Shown here piece by piece: positions 1 through 9,800 of a DNA stretch of 64,000 bases; the stretch's first letter is position 1; each line of letters opens with the position of its first letter. Source of the DNA: Candidatus Hydrogenedentes bacterium ADurb.Bin170 (lineage in GTDB: Bacteria; Hydrogenedentota; Hydrogenedentia; Hydrogenedentales; CAITNO01). The notes beneath the pieces are model-generated. The model was not told where the DNA came from. It did not search any database and saw only the letters and a list, made by a program, of their open reading frames with translations. The translations under genes and the position numbers were made by a program. Location: positions 1 to 64,000 of the forward strand of contig MWCY01000008.1 of the NCBI GenBank assembly GCA_002070275.1, in the 5' to 3' direction.

Positions 1-115
1 CTTGTGTAAAATGGTGTGGGGACATTGTGTACTCCTTCGGTTGTTTTGTTGAAAATCTTATTCTACCGAAAAGAGTCGCAATGTCTCCTTTTTTGTTTCT
101 CAATAATTGCGTTTC

Positions 116-165
116 GAATTTGAACCCGCGGTCCTCACCATCAGAGCCGCTTTAAAGCCTTTATT
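116..165 (-). other. decayed tRNA-like fragment
   Basis: Read on the minus strand, this stretch contains CTGATGGTGAGG followed by CCGCGGGTTCAAATTC. It resembles the anticodon-to-T-loop part of a bacterial tRNA-Ile(GAU). The 3' half of the T stem (TTCGA on the plus strand) does not pair with CCCGC, the anticodon stem pairs poorly, and there is no acceptor stem or CCA. It cannot be a working tRNA as written. It may be a remnant left by an integration event or a chance resemblance. Confidence 0.2.
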
Positions 166-177
166 TACAGGGTGAAT

Positions 178-840
178 CTATAGAAGGGAATTTAAAAAAA
201 CAACGCTTCTCAGTTTTTTTTCAAAATGATGTTGAGTAAAGTCGTGCAGGTAATGCAGTAAATAAACGATTTCTTTTTCCTGTGGCTTTTGCTGATCTTC
301 CAGGCAACGCAGCCCCTCTTCAATCAGTGCCCGCTGTCGGACAGAGTAATTTTTTGTGACCGGAAGTTCAGCCAGCGTGCCGGAACTTGCGGAGACTCCC
401 GAAGTCTCCAACACCTGAAAAAGCGCAAGGCACAAGGAGGGCAGAGGTTCTGCGTCGGGCGAGTCAAGTTGTTCAAGTCCTGCTTTGCTTTGTGTAAACA
501 ATTCAGAGTTCGGGCACCCTTCAACGGATGCACACAATGCTGTTTCCAGCAGAACCGCTGCAGCAGCGGAACGTATTATGTCGCGTTTAACGACACCATA
601 ACTTTTCAACAACGCAGCATCCGTTATGGTCTGGACATTTCTGCTGTCTTTCCAAATGAGGGTAATATCAAGAAGATTGTATGTATCAAACAGTGCAGTC
701 AGAGGACTCCCTTTTCTTCTGCTGCCCTTTGCCATACCGGGCGTAATACCGCGCTCGGGCGTGATCAGCGTAACAATCCTGCTGGATTCACCGAAGTCAA
801 CTTTGCGTGCAACCAGTGCCTGAGTATGTTCGTATGTCAA
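178..840 (-). CDS. recO: DNA repair protein RecO
   Basis: RecO works with RecR and RecF to load RecA onto SSB-coated single-stranded DNA during gap repair. The N-terminal OB-fold pattern is visible (ALVARKVDFGESSRIVTLIT, then a glycine-rich GMAKGSRRKGS stretch at about residues 35-45), followed by a helical C-terminal domain. At 220 aa it is slightly shorter than most RecO proteins, and it lacks the four-cysteine zinc motif found in some relatives. The start is a TTG preceded by GGGGAG six bases upstream. It lies 19 bases downstream of the ceramidase-like gene on the same strand and is probably co-transcribed with it. The family assignment is from sequence pattern and is quite secure. Confidence 0.87.
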   Translation of the reverse strand: MTYEHTQALVARKVDFGESSRIVTLITPERGITPGMAKGSRRKGSPLTALFDTYNLLDITLIWKDSRNVQTITDAALLKSYGVVKRDIIRSAAAAVLLETALCASVEGCPNSELFTQSKAGLEQLDSPDAEPLPSLCLALFQVLETSGVSASSGTLAELPVTKNYSVRQRALIEEGLRCLEDQQKPQEKEIVYLLHYLHDFTQHHFEKKLRSVVFLNSLL

Positions 841-859
841 GTAACACTCCCCGCCTTTT

Positions 860-2140
860 TTATTTCGCCAGAGGCCTGTCCGGAGCTGGTGAACTTTTTA
901 TTAAATCCAGTGCTTCTTCGACATATTTTTCCGCTGCCATTTCGCCCAGACTTGTTTCCGAAATATAGTCGTATCGTTCAAAACTGTTGAAATCATATTT
1001 CGTCAGCATATAACCGAAGGCATCATTGGCAAGACCGAGCAGAAACGGGTGCCTTGCAGGCATTTTCCGTTTTAAATAAAAACCGATATTCGGAAGTGCT
1101 TCACCGGGGATGGTAAGCAACTGAGCGGTGCCGACAGACAAAAGATTCACTTGGGTTTTCACCTTATCGTACTCGCCCAGCGGATCTGCCATGGGAACAC
1201 TCTGCATCAGAAGCTGCATCAGGATGTTTTCTACCGGCAGAGAAATGATCCGGGCACTGCAATGCAGCACAGGCTGTTCCTGTTCTTCTGCATCGGCAAC
1301 AATGCGCAGCGCTTCATCGGCAAGCAATTCGCCTATACGCACACACTCCTCCCAAATCTCCATATCACCCTGCTCCGACCGGTTGTCGGCTGTGACCATT
1401 CCTCCTTGTGCACTATTCATAAAAAGAGCGATGCCGCCCGCTTTGCTTTCGATGCGGTCATAAAAAGGCCCGCAAAGATCAGGGCTGATAATCCCTTTGT
1501 CGCTACCGAGCACCTCCGGATGAATAGCATAATTTACAAAAGTTGCAATCACTTTTTCCGCTCCATCCGAAGCAGAAGCGACCGCCTGAATCACACCGCA
1601 GCGGGGATCATACAGTTGAGGCGCATAATAGTTGTAGGCAATTTTTCCTTCCGCTTTACCGACAGCAATTTTCAATCGGGCAGGCTGTCTTTTTTCCCAC
1701 GCCTCATTAATGGCATCTGCAGCCTGTACACAAACCCATTCAAGATAATTCAAATCTGCATGATGTTTTCCTTCAAGGTCAGGAAAGCAATAAGCATCAG
1801 GGGCGCTGTGCGTATGTGTTGCGGCAATGATAATATTTTCCGGCGGAATCGCTGAAACCCTCTTTCTGGTTTTATCTCCCCAGTAAGCCGGCCAGCCGAG
1901 ATTATCCACTGCTACCAGCGCAACAGCAGTATCGCCACTGTCAAAAACCAGGGCGCGCACCGACAGTTCTCCCCTTTTATCCGTCGTCGGTCGGGGCGTT
2001 CCTATGCCGCCCGAAGCGGGAAGAAGCGGATCGGGCGTAATAATGCGCATGGCGGCACCTGCTTTCAGTGACTGGGCATGCACCCCGGGAATCACGCAAA
2101 CAAGCAACAGAAGAAATAACCAGCGGGTATTGTGCTTCAT
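860..2140 (-). CDS. exported neutral ceramidase-like protein
   Basis: This 426-aa protein begins with a Sec signal peptide (about residues 1-23, ending HAQ). It resembles the N-terminal catalytic region of neutral/alkaline non-lysosomal ceramidases. It has the THTHSAPD motif (residues 108-115), a second histidine in NYAIHPE (His207) and the NSAQGG loop (about 242-247). In true ceramidases such histidines hold the active-site zinc. Many bacterial relatives of this length are annotated only as ceramidase-like hydrolases, so the substrate is not settled. I chose the ATG at 2140 rather than the upstream start because it gives a clean signal peptide and has AAGGAG 13 bases before it. It is followed closely by recO. 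Confidence 0.7.
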   Translation of the reverse strand: MKHNTRWLFLLLLVCVIPGVHAQSLKAGAAMRIITPDPLLPASGGIGTPRPTTDKRGELSVRALVFDSGDTAVALVAVDNLGWPAYWGDKTRKRVSAIPPENIIIAATHTHSAPDAYCFPDLEGKHHADLNYLEWVCVQAADAINEAWEKRQPARLKIAVGKAEGKIAYNYYAPQLYDPRCGVIQAVASASDGAEKVIATFVNYAIHPEVLGSDKGIISPDLCGPFYDRIESKAGGIALFMNSAQGGMVTADNRSEQGDMEIWEECVRIGELLADEALRIVADAEEQEQPVLHCSARIISLPVENILMQLLMQSVPMADPLGEYDKVKTQVNLLSVGTAQLLTIPGEALPNIGFYLKRKMPARHPFLLGLANDAFGYMLTKYDFNSFERYDYISETSLGEMAAEKYVEEALDLIKSSPAPDRPLAK

Positions 2141-2299
2141 AAAACAGCGAATGCTCCTTAAAAAAGAATGCAGGTGCAAAAGAAAAAGATACACCTGAAG
2201 TAAAATAGAGGCTTCTTTTGTGGCACATTTTTTTAAGATATCAGCACTGCCTCAGAAACCTTTTGGATCTTTCTGTGTTTAATTTGACTCTTCTCTTTT

Positions 2300-2857
2300 C
2301 TACTTTTTTTTCAGATACATTTCCGTCACATAAAAGCGACCGCATGGGGTACCGAAGACACCTAAACCAGTGTGCGTATATACGGGATTAAGCAACACTT
2401 TCCGGTGGGACGGACTCTCCAGCCAGGCGTCAATTGTCATGGCGGCAATCTTTTCCGGGCGATAGCCCTCAGTATAAAAGATTGTTTCTCCTACATGGCT
2501 CCAGGTAATCCCGGCTTGCGTGAGGCGGTCGCAGGGACGCAGCCCATCAGGATTTTTATGATCCAGGTATGATCGGTCAAACATGTCTTTAGAGTGCGCC
2601 AATGCCACAGAGGAAACGTCTGCATCATAAATCAAGGGGGTGAGCCCCTCTTCGACTCGGACTGCATTGACATACTCAAATATTGCCGCTTCTACCTCCT
2701 CCCGGATAACAACCTGCCCGTCATCAGGCGGATCTGTCGGCTCGATGCATTCGTCTTCCTCAGGCGGAACAACTATGGGCGGCACGTCTGGCGGACAGCC
2801 GGGCAGCACCAGGCAAATCATCAAAAGCAGGAGCAGAACAAGTTGTTTTTTACTCAT
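2300..2857 (-). CDS. CAP-domain (SCP/PR1-like) lipoprotein
   Basis: This is a 185-aa exported protein. The N-terminus is a lipoprotein signal with lipobox LPGC (Cys21), followed by a Pro/Asp/Glu-rich spacer (about 22-52). A CAP/SCP domain follows at about 58-180. CAP hallmarks are visible: LAHSKDM (His88), HVGE (Glu124), SPSHRKVLLNP (His151) and the closing GRFYVTEMY. Bacterial CAP proteins are extracytoplasmic and mostly of unknown function; some bind lipids or act on the cell wall. The ATG at 2857 has GGAG about ten bases upstream and gives the shorter, sensible signal. It stands alone on the minus strand between the ceramidase-like and pectate lyase genes. Confidence 0.82.
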   Translation of the reverse strand: MSKKQLVLLLLLMICLVLPGCPPDVPPIVVPPEEDECIEPTDPPDDGQVVIREEVEAAIFEYVNAVRVEEGLTPLIYDADVSSVALAHSKDMFDRSYLDHKNPDGLRPCDRLTQAGITWSHVGETIFYTEGYRPEKIAAMTIDAWLESPSHRKVLLNPVYTHTGLGVFGTPCGRFYVTEMYLKKK

Positions 2858-2967
2858 GGCACACATTCTCCAGCATCCGGCCAATCATAACCGGCAAATG
2901 TTTCATCAGATCAAAAAGGGCCTTTGCTGTCTGTTTTTATTTTACCATTTTTCGAGGCATTCGTAAA

Positions 2968-4113
2968 TTAATTTTCAACACATTCTCGTGCCTCTGAACA
3001 AATAGTTTGCGGCTTTTTCCAGGAAGCATATTCTTCAAGCAGCAGGGCAGGTCCTGTTCCGTACCACGCATAGCCGGAACGCCTTTCATGCTCCAGCTCC
3101 TCGATAGAATAGACTTTTGTGCCGTCCCGATTTGCCATAAACGGCCGGTTTGTGCCTATTTCGTAAAAACGCGCCCAGAGGGGAGGTGCTTCCGGATCCG
3201 GCACAGCAACGACATCTTTTCTGGACACTCTGTATTTGTATTGAACGGGCTCGCAGTCAATACGATCAATTCGCAGTCCGTTTAGCTGTGATTTTTTAAA
3301 CCAGTCAATAGCGCATTCCACCGCATAAACCGTTTCCTCTGTTTGAGGGGCTTCCTTCATGAGATAGTGCACAACGGTGGCACTTTCAAGGCTTACAAGT
3401 CCGGGCAGTTCAAAAGAGCGTCCGGCAGCCGGTTCCAGGGTACGCTCATCGTATTGCCCCGCCCACACAGTAGGCATGCCGTCCACGCGCACCTGCAGAT
3501 CAAGAAGGCATCTGTGCCCGCATTGCCAGGCTTTTTCAGCACGGAGCCGCAAAGCATCATCCAGAAAAGAAACGCTGCTTTCTTCCGAACACACTTTCCG
3601 AAGAGCGGAAAGCACCCCAACCATCACATCATCCATGATGGTTATGCGGGACAGATAACCCTCTTTCTGAGGATAGGAATGAGGCCAGCCGCCGTTCTCG
3701 TACTGGGCATCCAAAATGAATTGCAGCGCTTTTTCGGCGCCTGCCCGAAATCGCTCTTCGGCCGTACGTTTATAAACTTCGCTCAGATAAAGCATGTGCG
3801 TGTAGGTGCTGCGGTTGTCGAAAGTTGTATCTTTTGCAGCCTTTCGGTCCTGATGCACGGAGATTTCTTCAGGCGGGATCACACGCAGCGGGTCCCAGTT
3901 GGAAGCCCAGCCTCCGTTGTCCCGCTGCATCAGCAAAATATTATCCGCAATATCTGTCCATTGTGTTTCTTTAAAACGGGGATACGTTTTGCTATCTGCG
4001 AGTGCCTGATAATGATGGATGTTATCGAAAAACATGCTGACAGATACCGGCGCTGCCTTTTCTGCACAGATGGCAGAAGCGGACAGAATAAAAAGAAGCA
4101 AGAGGTGCGGCAT
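2968..4113 (-). CDS. pelA: secreted pectate lyase, PL10 (PelA) family
   Basis: The product is predicted to cleave polygalacturonate by beta-elimination outside the cytoplasm. It has a signal peptide (about residues 1-17, ending AICA). Paired NGGW motifs (near 66 and 140), the TFDNRSTYTHMLYL helix and the ITIMDDVM segment (about 157-164) match the alpha/alpha-barrel PL10 family. In that family an aspartate in the DD motif helps bind calcium and substrate. The length of 381 aa fits the catalytic domain alone, with no carbohydrate-binding module. An AAAGG site lies 11 bases before the ATG. The GH106-like rhamnosidase a few kilobases away supports a pectin-degrading role, though the two are not in one operon. 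Confidence 0.85.
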   Translation of the reverse strand: MPHLLLLFILSASAICAEKAAPVSVSMFFDNIHHYQALADSKTYPRFKETQWTDIADNILLMQRDNGGWASNWDPLRVIPPEEISVHQDRKAAKDTTFDNRSTYTHMLYLSEVYKRTAEERFRAGAEKALQFILDAQYENGGWPHSYPQKEGYLSRITIMDDVMVGVLSALRKVCSEESSVSFLDDALRLRAEKAWQCGHRCLLDLQVRVDGMPTVWAGQYDERTLEPAAGRSFELPGLVSLESATVVHYLMKEAPQTEETVYAVECAIDWFKKSQLNGLRIDRIDCEPVQYKYRVSRKDVVAVPDPEAPPLWARFYEIGTNRPFMANRDGTKVYSIEELEHERRSGYAWYGTGPALLLEEYASWKKPQTICSEARECVEN

Positions 4114-4190
4114 AGGAAAAAAGCCTTTCGTGTTTCCCTATTTGCAGGACAGCAACAGTTGAATTATGCTTTAATGCACTATAGAGAAAT

Positions 4191-4221
4191 CATCCGGATT
4201 ATGCAATGTTTTGACCGGATG
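4191..4221. repeat. 7-bp inverted repeat CATCCGG/CCGGATG
   Basis: CATCCGG (4191-4197) and CCGGATG (4215-4221) are perfect inverted copies separated by 17 bases, followed by CATTTTTG. It could be an operator upstream of the pectate lyase or a weak hairpin. No gene reads into it from the left on the plus strand, so a terminator role is unlikely. Confidence 0.35.
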
Positions 4222-4307
4222 CATTTTTGTGCGATAACTGAAAACTGCTCCCCCTATTTTTATTTTTTAAAACATGCCGTTTAACAGCGTGCAGCCTGCT
4301 GAAGCAT

Positions 4308-4337
4308 TTGACTAAATAGACAGGCACTTCGTATTAT
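4308..4337 (+). promoter_or_regulatory. candidate sigma70-type promoter for the GT2/radical SAM pair
   Basis: TTGACT (4308-4313) and TATTAT (4332-4337) are separated by 18 bases. The implied transcript start near 4344 leaves a leader of roughly 200 bases before the ATG at 4545. Confidence 0.4.
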
Positions 4338-4544
4338 TGCTCTGTCCGCCAGATGCAGTTAACGAACCGGATGAGAAAGGATCTTTTAGTGGTGTTGGAA
4401 TTCACAACAGTCCACGTTTTTTCTCTCTCGTAAAATCACATACAGCAACGGAATGTTTTTCCCTGCTTCTTCTTTGACCCGGCTTACTGCCGCTGACCTG
4501 CCCGATCAAACAATTTGCGATGCATAGCATAATCAGGAAAAGAA

Positions 4545-5555
4545 ATGAATGCTAAAAAAGTGGCAGCTGTATTGCCTGCCTATAATTGCGCCGCTACGTT
4601 GGGTGGCGTATTGGATATGCTGCTTTCCGAGAATCAGGATGGCCTGGAACTGACTGTAGTTGACGACGCTTCAACAGACAACACCCGAGAAATATGTGAG
4701 ACTCGTGCTGTTGCTGTTTATACCCAGCCTCGCAATTGTGGCCCTGCCGTATGCCGAAATCTTGCCATCAGAGTGACAGAGGCACCTGTACTTCTTTTTC
4801 TCGATTCCGATATAGACTGGGATGCGGGGCTGCTTGCTGCTATGCTGCGCTGCCTCGAAGAAAACCCGCATCTTGCCGGTGTCGCCACACTGACCTCTCC
4901 TGTTCCGCTGAACCCTTCCTTCGCATCCCGTTATTTTGCCCTCCAGGAGTATCTGCGGTACTCTGAATTGATCGACAGCGGAATGACAGACTGGTCTTTC
5001 ATCACTACCCGCTTCGGTTTACTGCGTCGCGAAGTCTTCGAAGAAACCGGCGGCTTCAATGAGTCCTTTTCCATGGCTTCCTATGAAGATCTGGAATTCA
5101 GTTCGCGAATGGACAACCGCCATCGTATTGCACTGAATAAATCCTTTGTAGTCAGACATCACTGGCCTGATTCGGTGTGGAAAATTCTGAAACGCCTGCA
5201 TATCAATGCTCGGGGTGTTATGCAATTTCCTGCGTCCATGCGGAAAAAAGCCGGTGAGCCTTTTGCCCGGGATCGCAATGCGCGTCTTTATCTGGGTCTT
5301 TTCGGTATCTTATTTCTGGGCGGTCTGATCCATCCGGTGCTATGGATCGGCGCCGTTGTGGCACACCTGGCTGCACTTTGGCAGGCAAAATGGCTTATTG
5401 CGGGGTGTATCAAGCACGAAGGCGTGCTATTCACGCTAAAGGCCTGGGCGGTCTACAACCTGACACTTCTGCCTTTTGCCACGGGGGTCGCTGCCGGCCT
5501 GTTTTCTATGCTGAGCCAAAAAATATCAGGATTTTTATATCATGGGCGCCATTAG
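4545..5555 (+). CDS. family 2 glycosyltransferase with C-terminal membrane segments
   Basis: This 336-aa protein has a GT-A fold glycosyltransferase domain at about residues 5-225. The nucleotide-binding VVDDAST motif sits near residue 40 and the metal-binding DSD at 87-89. Hydrophobic stretches at about 245-330 (LYLGLFGILFLGG, HPVLWIGAVVAHLAALW and a third near the C-terminus) suggest it sits in the inner membrane and transfers a sugar onto a lipid-linked or membrane acceptor. AGGA lies just before the ATG. The 3' end overlaps the radical SAM gene by 14 bases, so the two are probably translationally coupled. The donor and acceptor cannot be read from the sequence. Confidence 0.85.
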   Translation: MNAKKVAAVLPAYNCAATLGGVLDMLLSENQDGLELTVVDDASTDNTREICETRAVAVYTQPRNCGPAVCRNLAIRVTEAPVLLFLDSDIDWDAGLLAAMLRCLEENPHLAGVATLTSPVPLNPSFASRYFALQEYLRYSELIDSGMTDWSFITTRFGLLRREVFEETGGFNESFSMASYEDLEFSSRMDNRHRIALNKSFVVRHHWPDSVWKILKRLHINARGVMQFPASMRKKAGEPFARDRNARLYLGLFGILFLGGLIHPVLWIGAVVAHLAALWQAKWLIAGCIKHEGVLFTLKAWAVYNLTLLPFATGVAAGLFSMLSQKISGFLYHGRH

Positions 5556-6657
5556 AATTCTTTCAGGAATCGCGCATACGATGATGCACCCGCACCATCC
5601 CGGGCAGTTAGTGCTATTTGTGACCGACCGGTGCAACTGCCGCTGCCCCATGTGCTTTAACGCAGATAACGTATTTTCCGGGTGCCGGGCTCCGGACTTG
5701 CCTCTTGAAAACATCCTTGCCATTGCACGGTCATTGAAACCTCTGCCACAGCTGCTGCTCTCGGGCGGAGAGCCTTTCCTCAGAAAAGACATCCCGGAAA
5801 TCATCCGCGCCTTTCATCGCCTGTCGCACACCTCGCAAGTCAGCATTCCCACCAACGCCACACAGACGAACCGCATAACGGCAGCTTGCGAGCAAATTCT
5901 GCAGGAATGCCCCAAAATCTTATTGAACATCAATCTGTCTCTGGATGGCATAGGCGAAACACATGATGCCCACCGCCAGTATCCGGGTTGCTATGAAAAA
6001 CTTTGTGCTACCTATGAAAAACTGGCTGCCCTGCGGGAACGCTATCAGCAATTGACTGTCAATATCATCACAGTCATCTCCGAGCGGAATGTGAAGGATG
6101 CCGCTTCCATTATTGCTGAGATCCGGGAAAAATTCTCGCCCAACTATCATGCGCTGGGACTGCTTCGCAACGACACCATGGAAAGAGAATCCAGCCATAT
6201 TCTGGATGCGATGACCGACTCCATCAACGTCGTAAACAGCGAAAAAGAATCTTTCACCCGGCTGCCGGCTTTCAGTCACCTCGCACCTGCCGTTGCTGCC
6301 GTTGTAAAAAGAAAAGCGCTTCAGAGCCGGAAAACGAAGACACGGTGCTTTAAGTGTCTGGCAGGATCACGCATCATCGTTATCACCAATGACGGTCGCC
6401 TTATGCCCTGCGAACCGCTGTGGCTCGAAGATGATGTCCGGAACAGTGCTGACCAGAATGCCTATTGCATGGCTTTTCTTGAAGAATTCCAATACAACGT
6501 TAAAGAGGCACTTAAAAGCGATTCCGCCGCAAAAGTGCGTGATTTTGTGAAAAAGCGCCTTTGCTGGTGCACCTATGCCTGCGCCATTCAAAACGGCATC
6601 CTCTACAGCCCGACCCAATATATTCTGCTGATTCAGGAAATGATGCGAAAAAGATGA
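5542..6657 (+). CDS. radical SAM protein with C-terminal Cys clusters
   Basis: The CxxxCxxC signature that binds the catalytic 4Fe-4S cluster and S-adenosylmethionine is present at Cys31, Cys35 and Cys38, followed by the SGGEP motif near residue 76. The C-terminal third holds further cysteines: CFKC and PCEP at about 270-295, and CWCTYAC at about 345-351. This arrangement resembles SPASM or twitch auxiliary cluster domains. Length is 371 aa. Overlap with the preceding glycosyltransferase suggests joint action on a glycan, lipid or peptide product. No precursor peptide is visible next to it. Members of this broad group do very different chemistry, so the substrate is left open. Confidence 0.82.
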   Translation: MGAIRILSGIAHTMMHPHHPGQLVLFVTDRCNCRCPMCFNADNVFSGCRAPDLPLENILAIARSLKPLPQLLLSGGEPFLRKDIPEIIRAFHRLSHTSQVSIPTNATQTNRITAACEQILQECPKILLNINLSLDGIGETHDAHRQYPGCYEKLCATYEKLAALRERYQQLTVNIITVISERNVKDAASIIAEIREKFSPNYHALGLLRNDTMERESSHILDAMTDSINVVNSEKESFTRLPAFSHLAPAVAAVVKRKALQSRKTKTRCFKCLAGSRIIVITNDGRLMPCEPLWLEDDVRNSADQNAYCMAFLEEFQYNVKEALKSDSAAKVRDFVKKRLCWCTYACAIQNGILYSPTQYILLIQEMMRKR

Positions 6658-6857
6658 GGGAACGGGGATATCAAACCCCCATTCTTTGGTTCAGTCGTTA
6701 TGAGAGTTTCGGTGTTTCATGATTGTGTCTCCTGGCCGGATAGCATGGGCGCTCGTGTAACCGAGGTTTGTGATGTGGAACAATCCGCAGGAAAAGCCCT
6801 TTTCAAGTTTATGGGGTACAACATCCGATAAAAGCATGGGGCTACCTTTGATTGTTG

Positions 6858-9800
6858 TTAATCTTCCACACGACTATTCGGAGCCAGCAGTGTCACAGGT
6901 CCCAGCAGGCCCGAAGGCTGCAAGGGATCGTCCGCGTGCCAATGCCGCCAAGTGGCGAAGCTAATCCTGCCGGAGGGGCTGCTCTTTCCATCCAGCAGCC
7001 ATTGCGGCCAGAATTTCAGCGTACCGTCCGGTTTACGGTCGCTGTCTGCAGGCAGCCGTTCATCGCCGATCATTCGGTTGACCCACAGATTCACCACCTC
7101 GATTTCCAGATGGTTTGTGCCTGCATGCAAAGCGGCACCCGGAGGCAATCGGTACGGCTTCTTCCAGCAGATACCCAGATCCCGGCCATTCAGTTTTACC
7201 GATGCCGCAACGTTGACTGTACCAAGATCAATCTGAAGCCCCGGCAATTCAGCCAGCTTCTCCCCTATCTCGAAGTCACGTGCATAAATCGCGGGACCTG
7301 AATAATATCTGATTTCGGGTGAAGTATGCAGAGACCAGTCCGTCAACTCGCTGAAGAGAACCGGCTCTTTCGGCCCGCCCAAAGCGGGATCAAAACTGAC
7401 CTGCCAGGGCCCTGGAATCTCCGCCCGTTTTTCATAGGCGACAAAATTCTTTTGGGATGCCGGAATGCTGGATTTCGGCATCTCCGGGCTGAAGAGAACA
7501 AAATAACTTTCTCCCGCTTCAAAATGAAGGGGGATCTTCATGCGCCCGTCTTCAAGCCTTGCATATTCCGGCAGGGCACGAACACTGCCGTCTTCAGGGT
7601 GAAGCAGAATCGGCAAGCCACCGGCGGAGCGGAACACTGCCTCTGCGTCCAGAGCGGAGGCGCTGCCATTACTGACAAAATACAATGCGCCTTCCGCTGT
7701 TCTTTTATGAATGAAGCGGAGAGCCGCCGGCGCTTCAAAGTCGGGCGGAATACCCAAATCGCACAGAAGCGCTTCCAATGCGGCAGAGGGCGGATAAAGA
7801 CCGGAGCGTTTCCCGACAGGTTTTATCATGCCCCAAGGCGGTATGCCCATCTGCCCCAGCACCTGCACAGGCTTCCACTCTGCAGGAACCGCAGGCTTTT
7901 CCTGCCATCCGGATACTGCTTCTCTGCTGCTGTACCAGCTGCTGTCGGTACACAGCACCTCCTCTTTGCCGGACCGGCTGCGGATATGCAGAGCGGCAAT
8001 CAAACCGGCAGGGTTGGCTTCCTCTCCTGCATTGTCCACTTCAAAGGCAATCAGATTTTTGCCGGGGTACAGTAATGCACACACATCAAAGCTGCGGATT
8101 ACCGTAAAGTTGGTTCCTTCGCCCGCATAAGCACCGTTTATCCACAGGCGGAATGCATTGTCTGCCGTGACGGAGAGGGTGGCATCCGCGGGAGCGCCTT
8201 CCTCAGTGATCGAGCACTCTTTCATAAAAAAACACCGCCCCGGAAGTGCGGCAAGAGGGTCCTCATCACTACACCAGATCCAATGGGCATCGAGGAGAGG
8301 ATTTTTCTCTTCCCGGAGCTGACTGCCCGGATGCAGAGCACCGCCCCGAAAAATATTTCCTTTACCGACCCTGAGTTTCTGACGTTCCGCCGGGCACCGC
8401 TCTCCGTGCCATAAATCTGCCGCCAGTTCCCGAAGCTTTTCATCCTGCTCCGGGAGTCCCGAAAGCCCAGGTGTCCTGATGGGAGGCAGACCGACCACAG
8501 TCGCGCCGTCCTGCACCAGTTGCACTATCTTTTCAAGAAGTGGCAGGCTCATGATTTCAGAATCAGGCAGTATCAGCATCCGGTAGCGGGCATCGCCATC
8601 ACTTACGAGAAAGCCGTCTTCACACCGCACACGCCGCAGCAATGCATCGGCTGTGCATGCATCATATTTATACCCTCTAGGTGCAGGCTCGGGCCCCTGA
8701 AAAACGTTCGGTGCGCCTTCCAGACTCAAATAAAGCAGATCCGCCTCCGCCGGATGACGCAGGGCATTCTGGCAGCGTGCAAGATATTCATGCCAGGGCT
8801 GCGCCATTTTCCACCAATGCTGGGTGCGCTCGTAATGCAGCCCGTGCGGGCCGAGGCTCAGCCCGGGTCGTATCTGCATAAAGGGCTGATGGATGTACCG
8901 GTGGATGACCAGCCTGTTCACACCCTCGGAAAAAGCCCAGTCTCCGTTCGTTTTGATTGCTCCGGGATGAAGCAGCCATTTATCCACTGAGGTAAACGCT
9001 TCTGCGGCGACAATCGGCTTGCCGTAAATATGGGCGGCCGATGCCGCTTCACGAACACTGTAACGTGTATCGAAGGTGTCGCTCCAGAACTCGCACATGG
9101 GGACATCCGCTGCGGCACTCAAGTTCATATTGCCGCAGGGTGTCATATCATAGGCTTCAATAGAAAGCTTCAGCCCCGAATCGTGGGCAAGACGCTGCAT
9201 CTGTAATCCGTGATATTCGACAATCATCTCCGACACGGTCTGCCGGAGATCCCACAAGAAACGCTCAGATGAGGTGCCTGAGTCCAGAATCCTTCCGGAC
9301 ACCACCGGAAGCCACGGCAGGATATCATAGCCGCGGCGTTTCTCGAATTCATCCTGAAAATTATCCGTCCAATTTTGCCCGCCCACCTCCCAGCTGTCAA
9401 AATGAATTCCCGCAAGCGTTTTGCCTGCGAGATCACCGCTGTCCTGCAACAGCTTACTTATATAGGCGTTGAAATGCTCCTCCAGTGCGACGGGATTCAG
9501 TTTGTCGCATTCCAACCCCGGCAGCGGTGAAGGTCTGTTTGTCTGACCGGTACTTGTATACCCTGCCCGCAACACAATCCAATTGCCCTCAGGCACATCC
9601 CAGACAAGAGTGCCATCCGAACTCATATCATCACTGATATTCCGGACAGACTTCGGAGGCACACACTGAGACGGGTCTGCGGACGGATAGTCCGCTACGG
9701 GATCAAAGTAAGGGCGCACACCGGGCATGGAGGAAAAAGGTGCTCGGGTGTACAAAGATTTTTCTTCCAGCGCCTCTATATGTGCACCCGGCTGAGGTTC

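Larger units (their letters stand above)
4114..4544. other. 431-base divergent intergenic region
   Basis: No convincing gene lies here. It separates the leftward pectate lyase from the rightward glycosyltransferase, so it should hold promoters for both. A plausible rightward promoter and a 7-bp inverted repeat are listed separately. Confidence 0.6.

Noticed and set aside
289-990. Long frame opposite recO
   Set aside because: It is antisense to a clear recO and shows no family features.
4191-4221. Terminator for a plus-strand gene
   Set aside because: No upstream plus-strand gene exists to be terminated, and the T-run is only five bases.
3343-4284. 313-codon frame opposite the pectate lyase
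   Set aside because: It is antisense to a recognised enzyme, with no domain of its own.
6852-8075. Frames opposite the rhamnosidase gene
   Set aside because: The minus-strand reading has GH106 motifs throughout.
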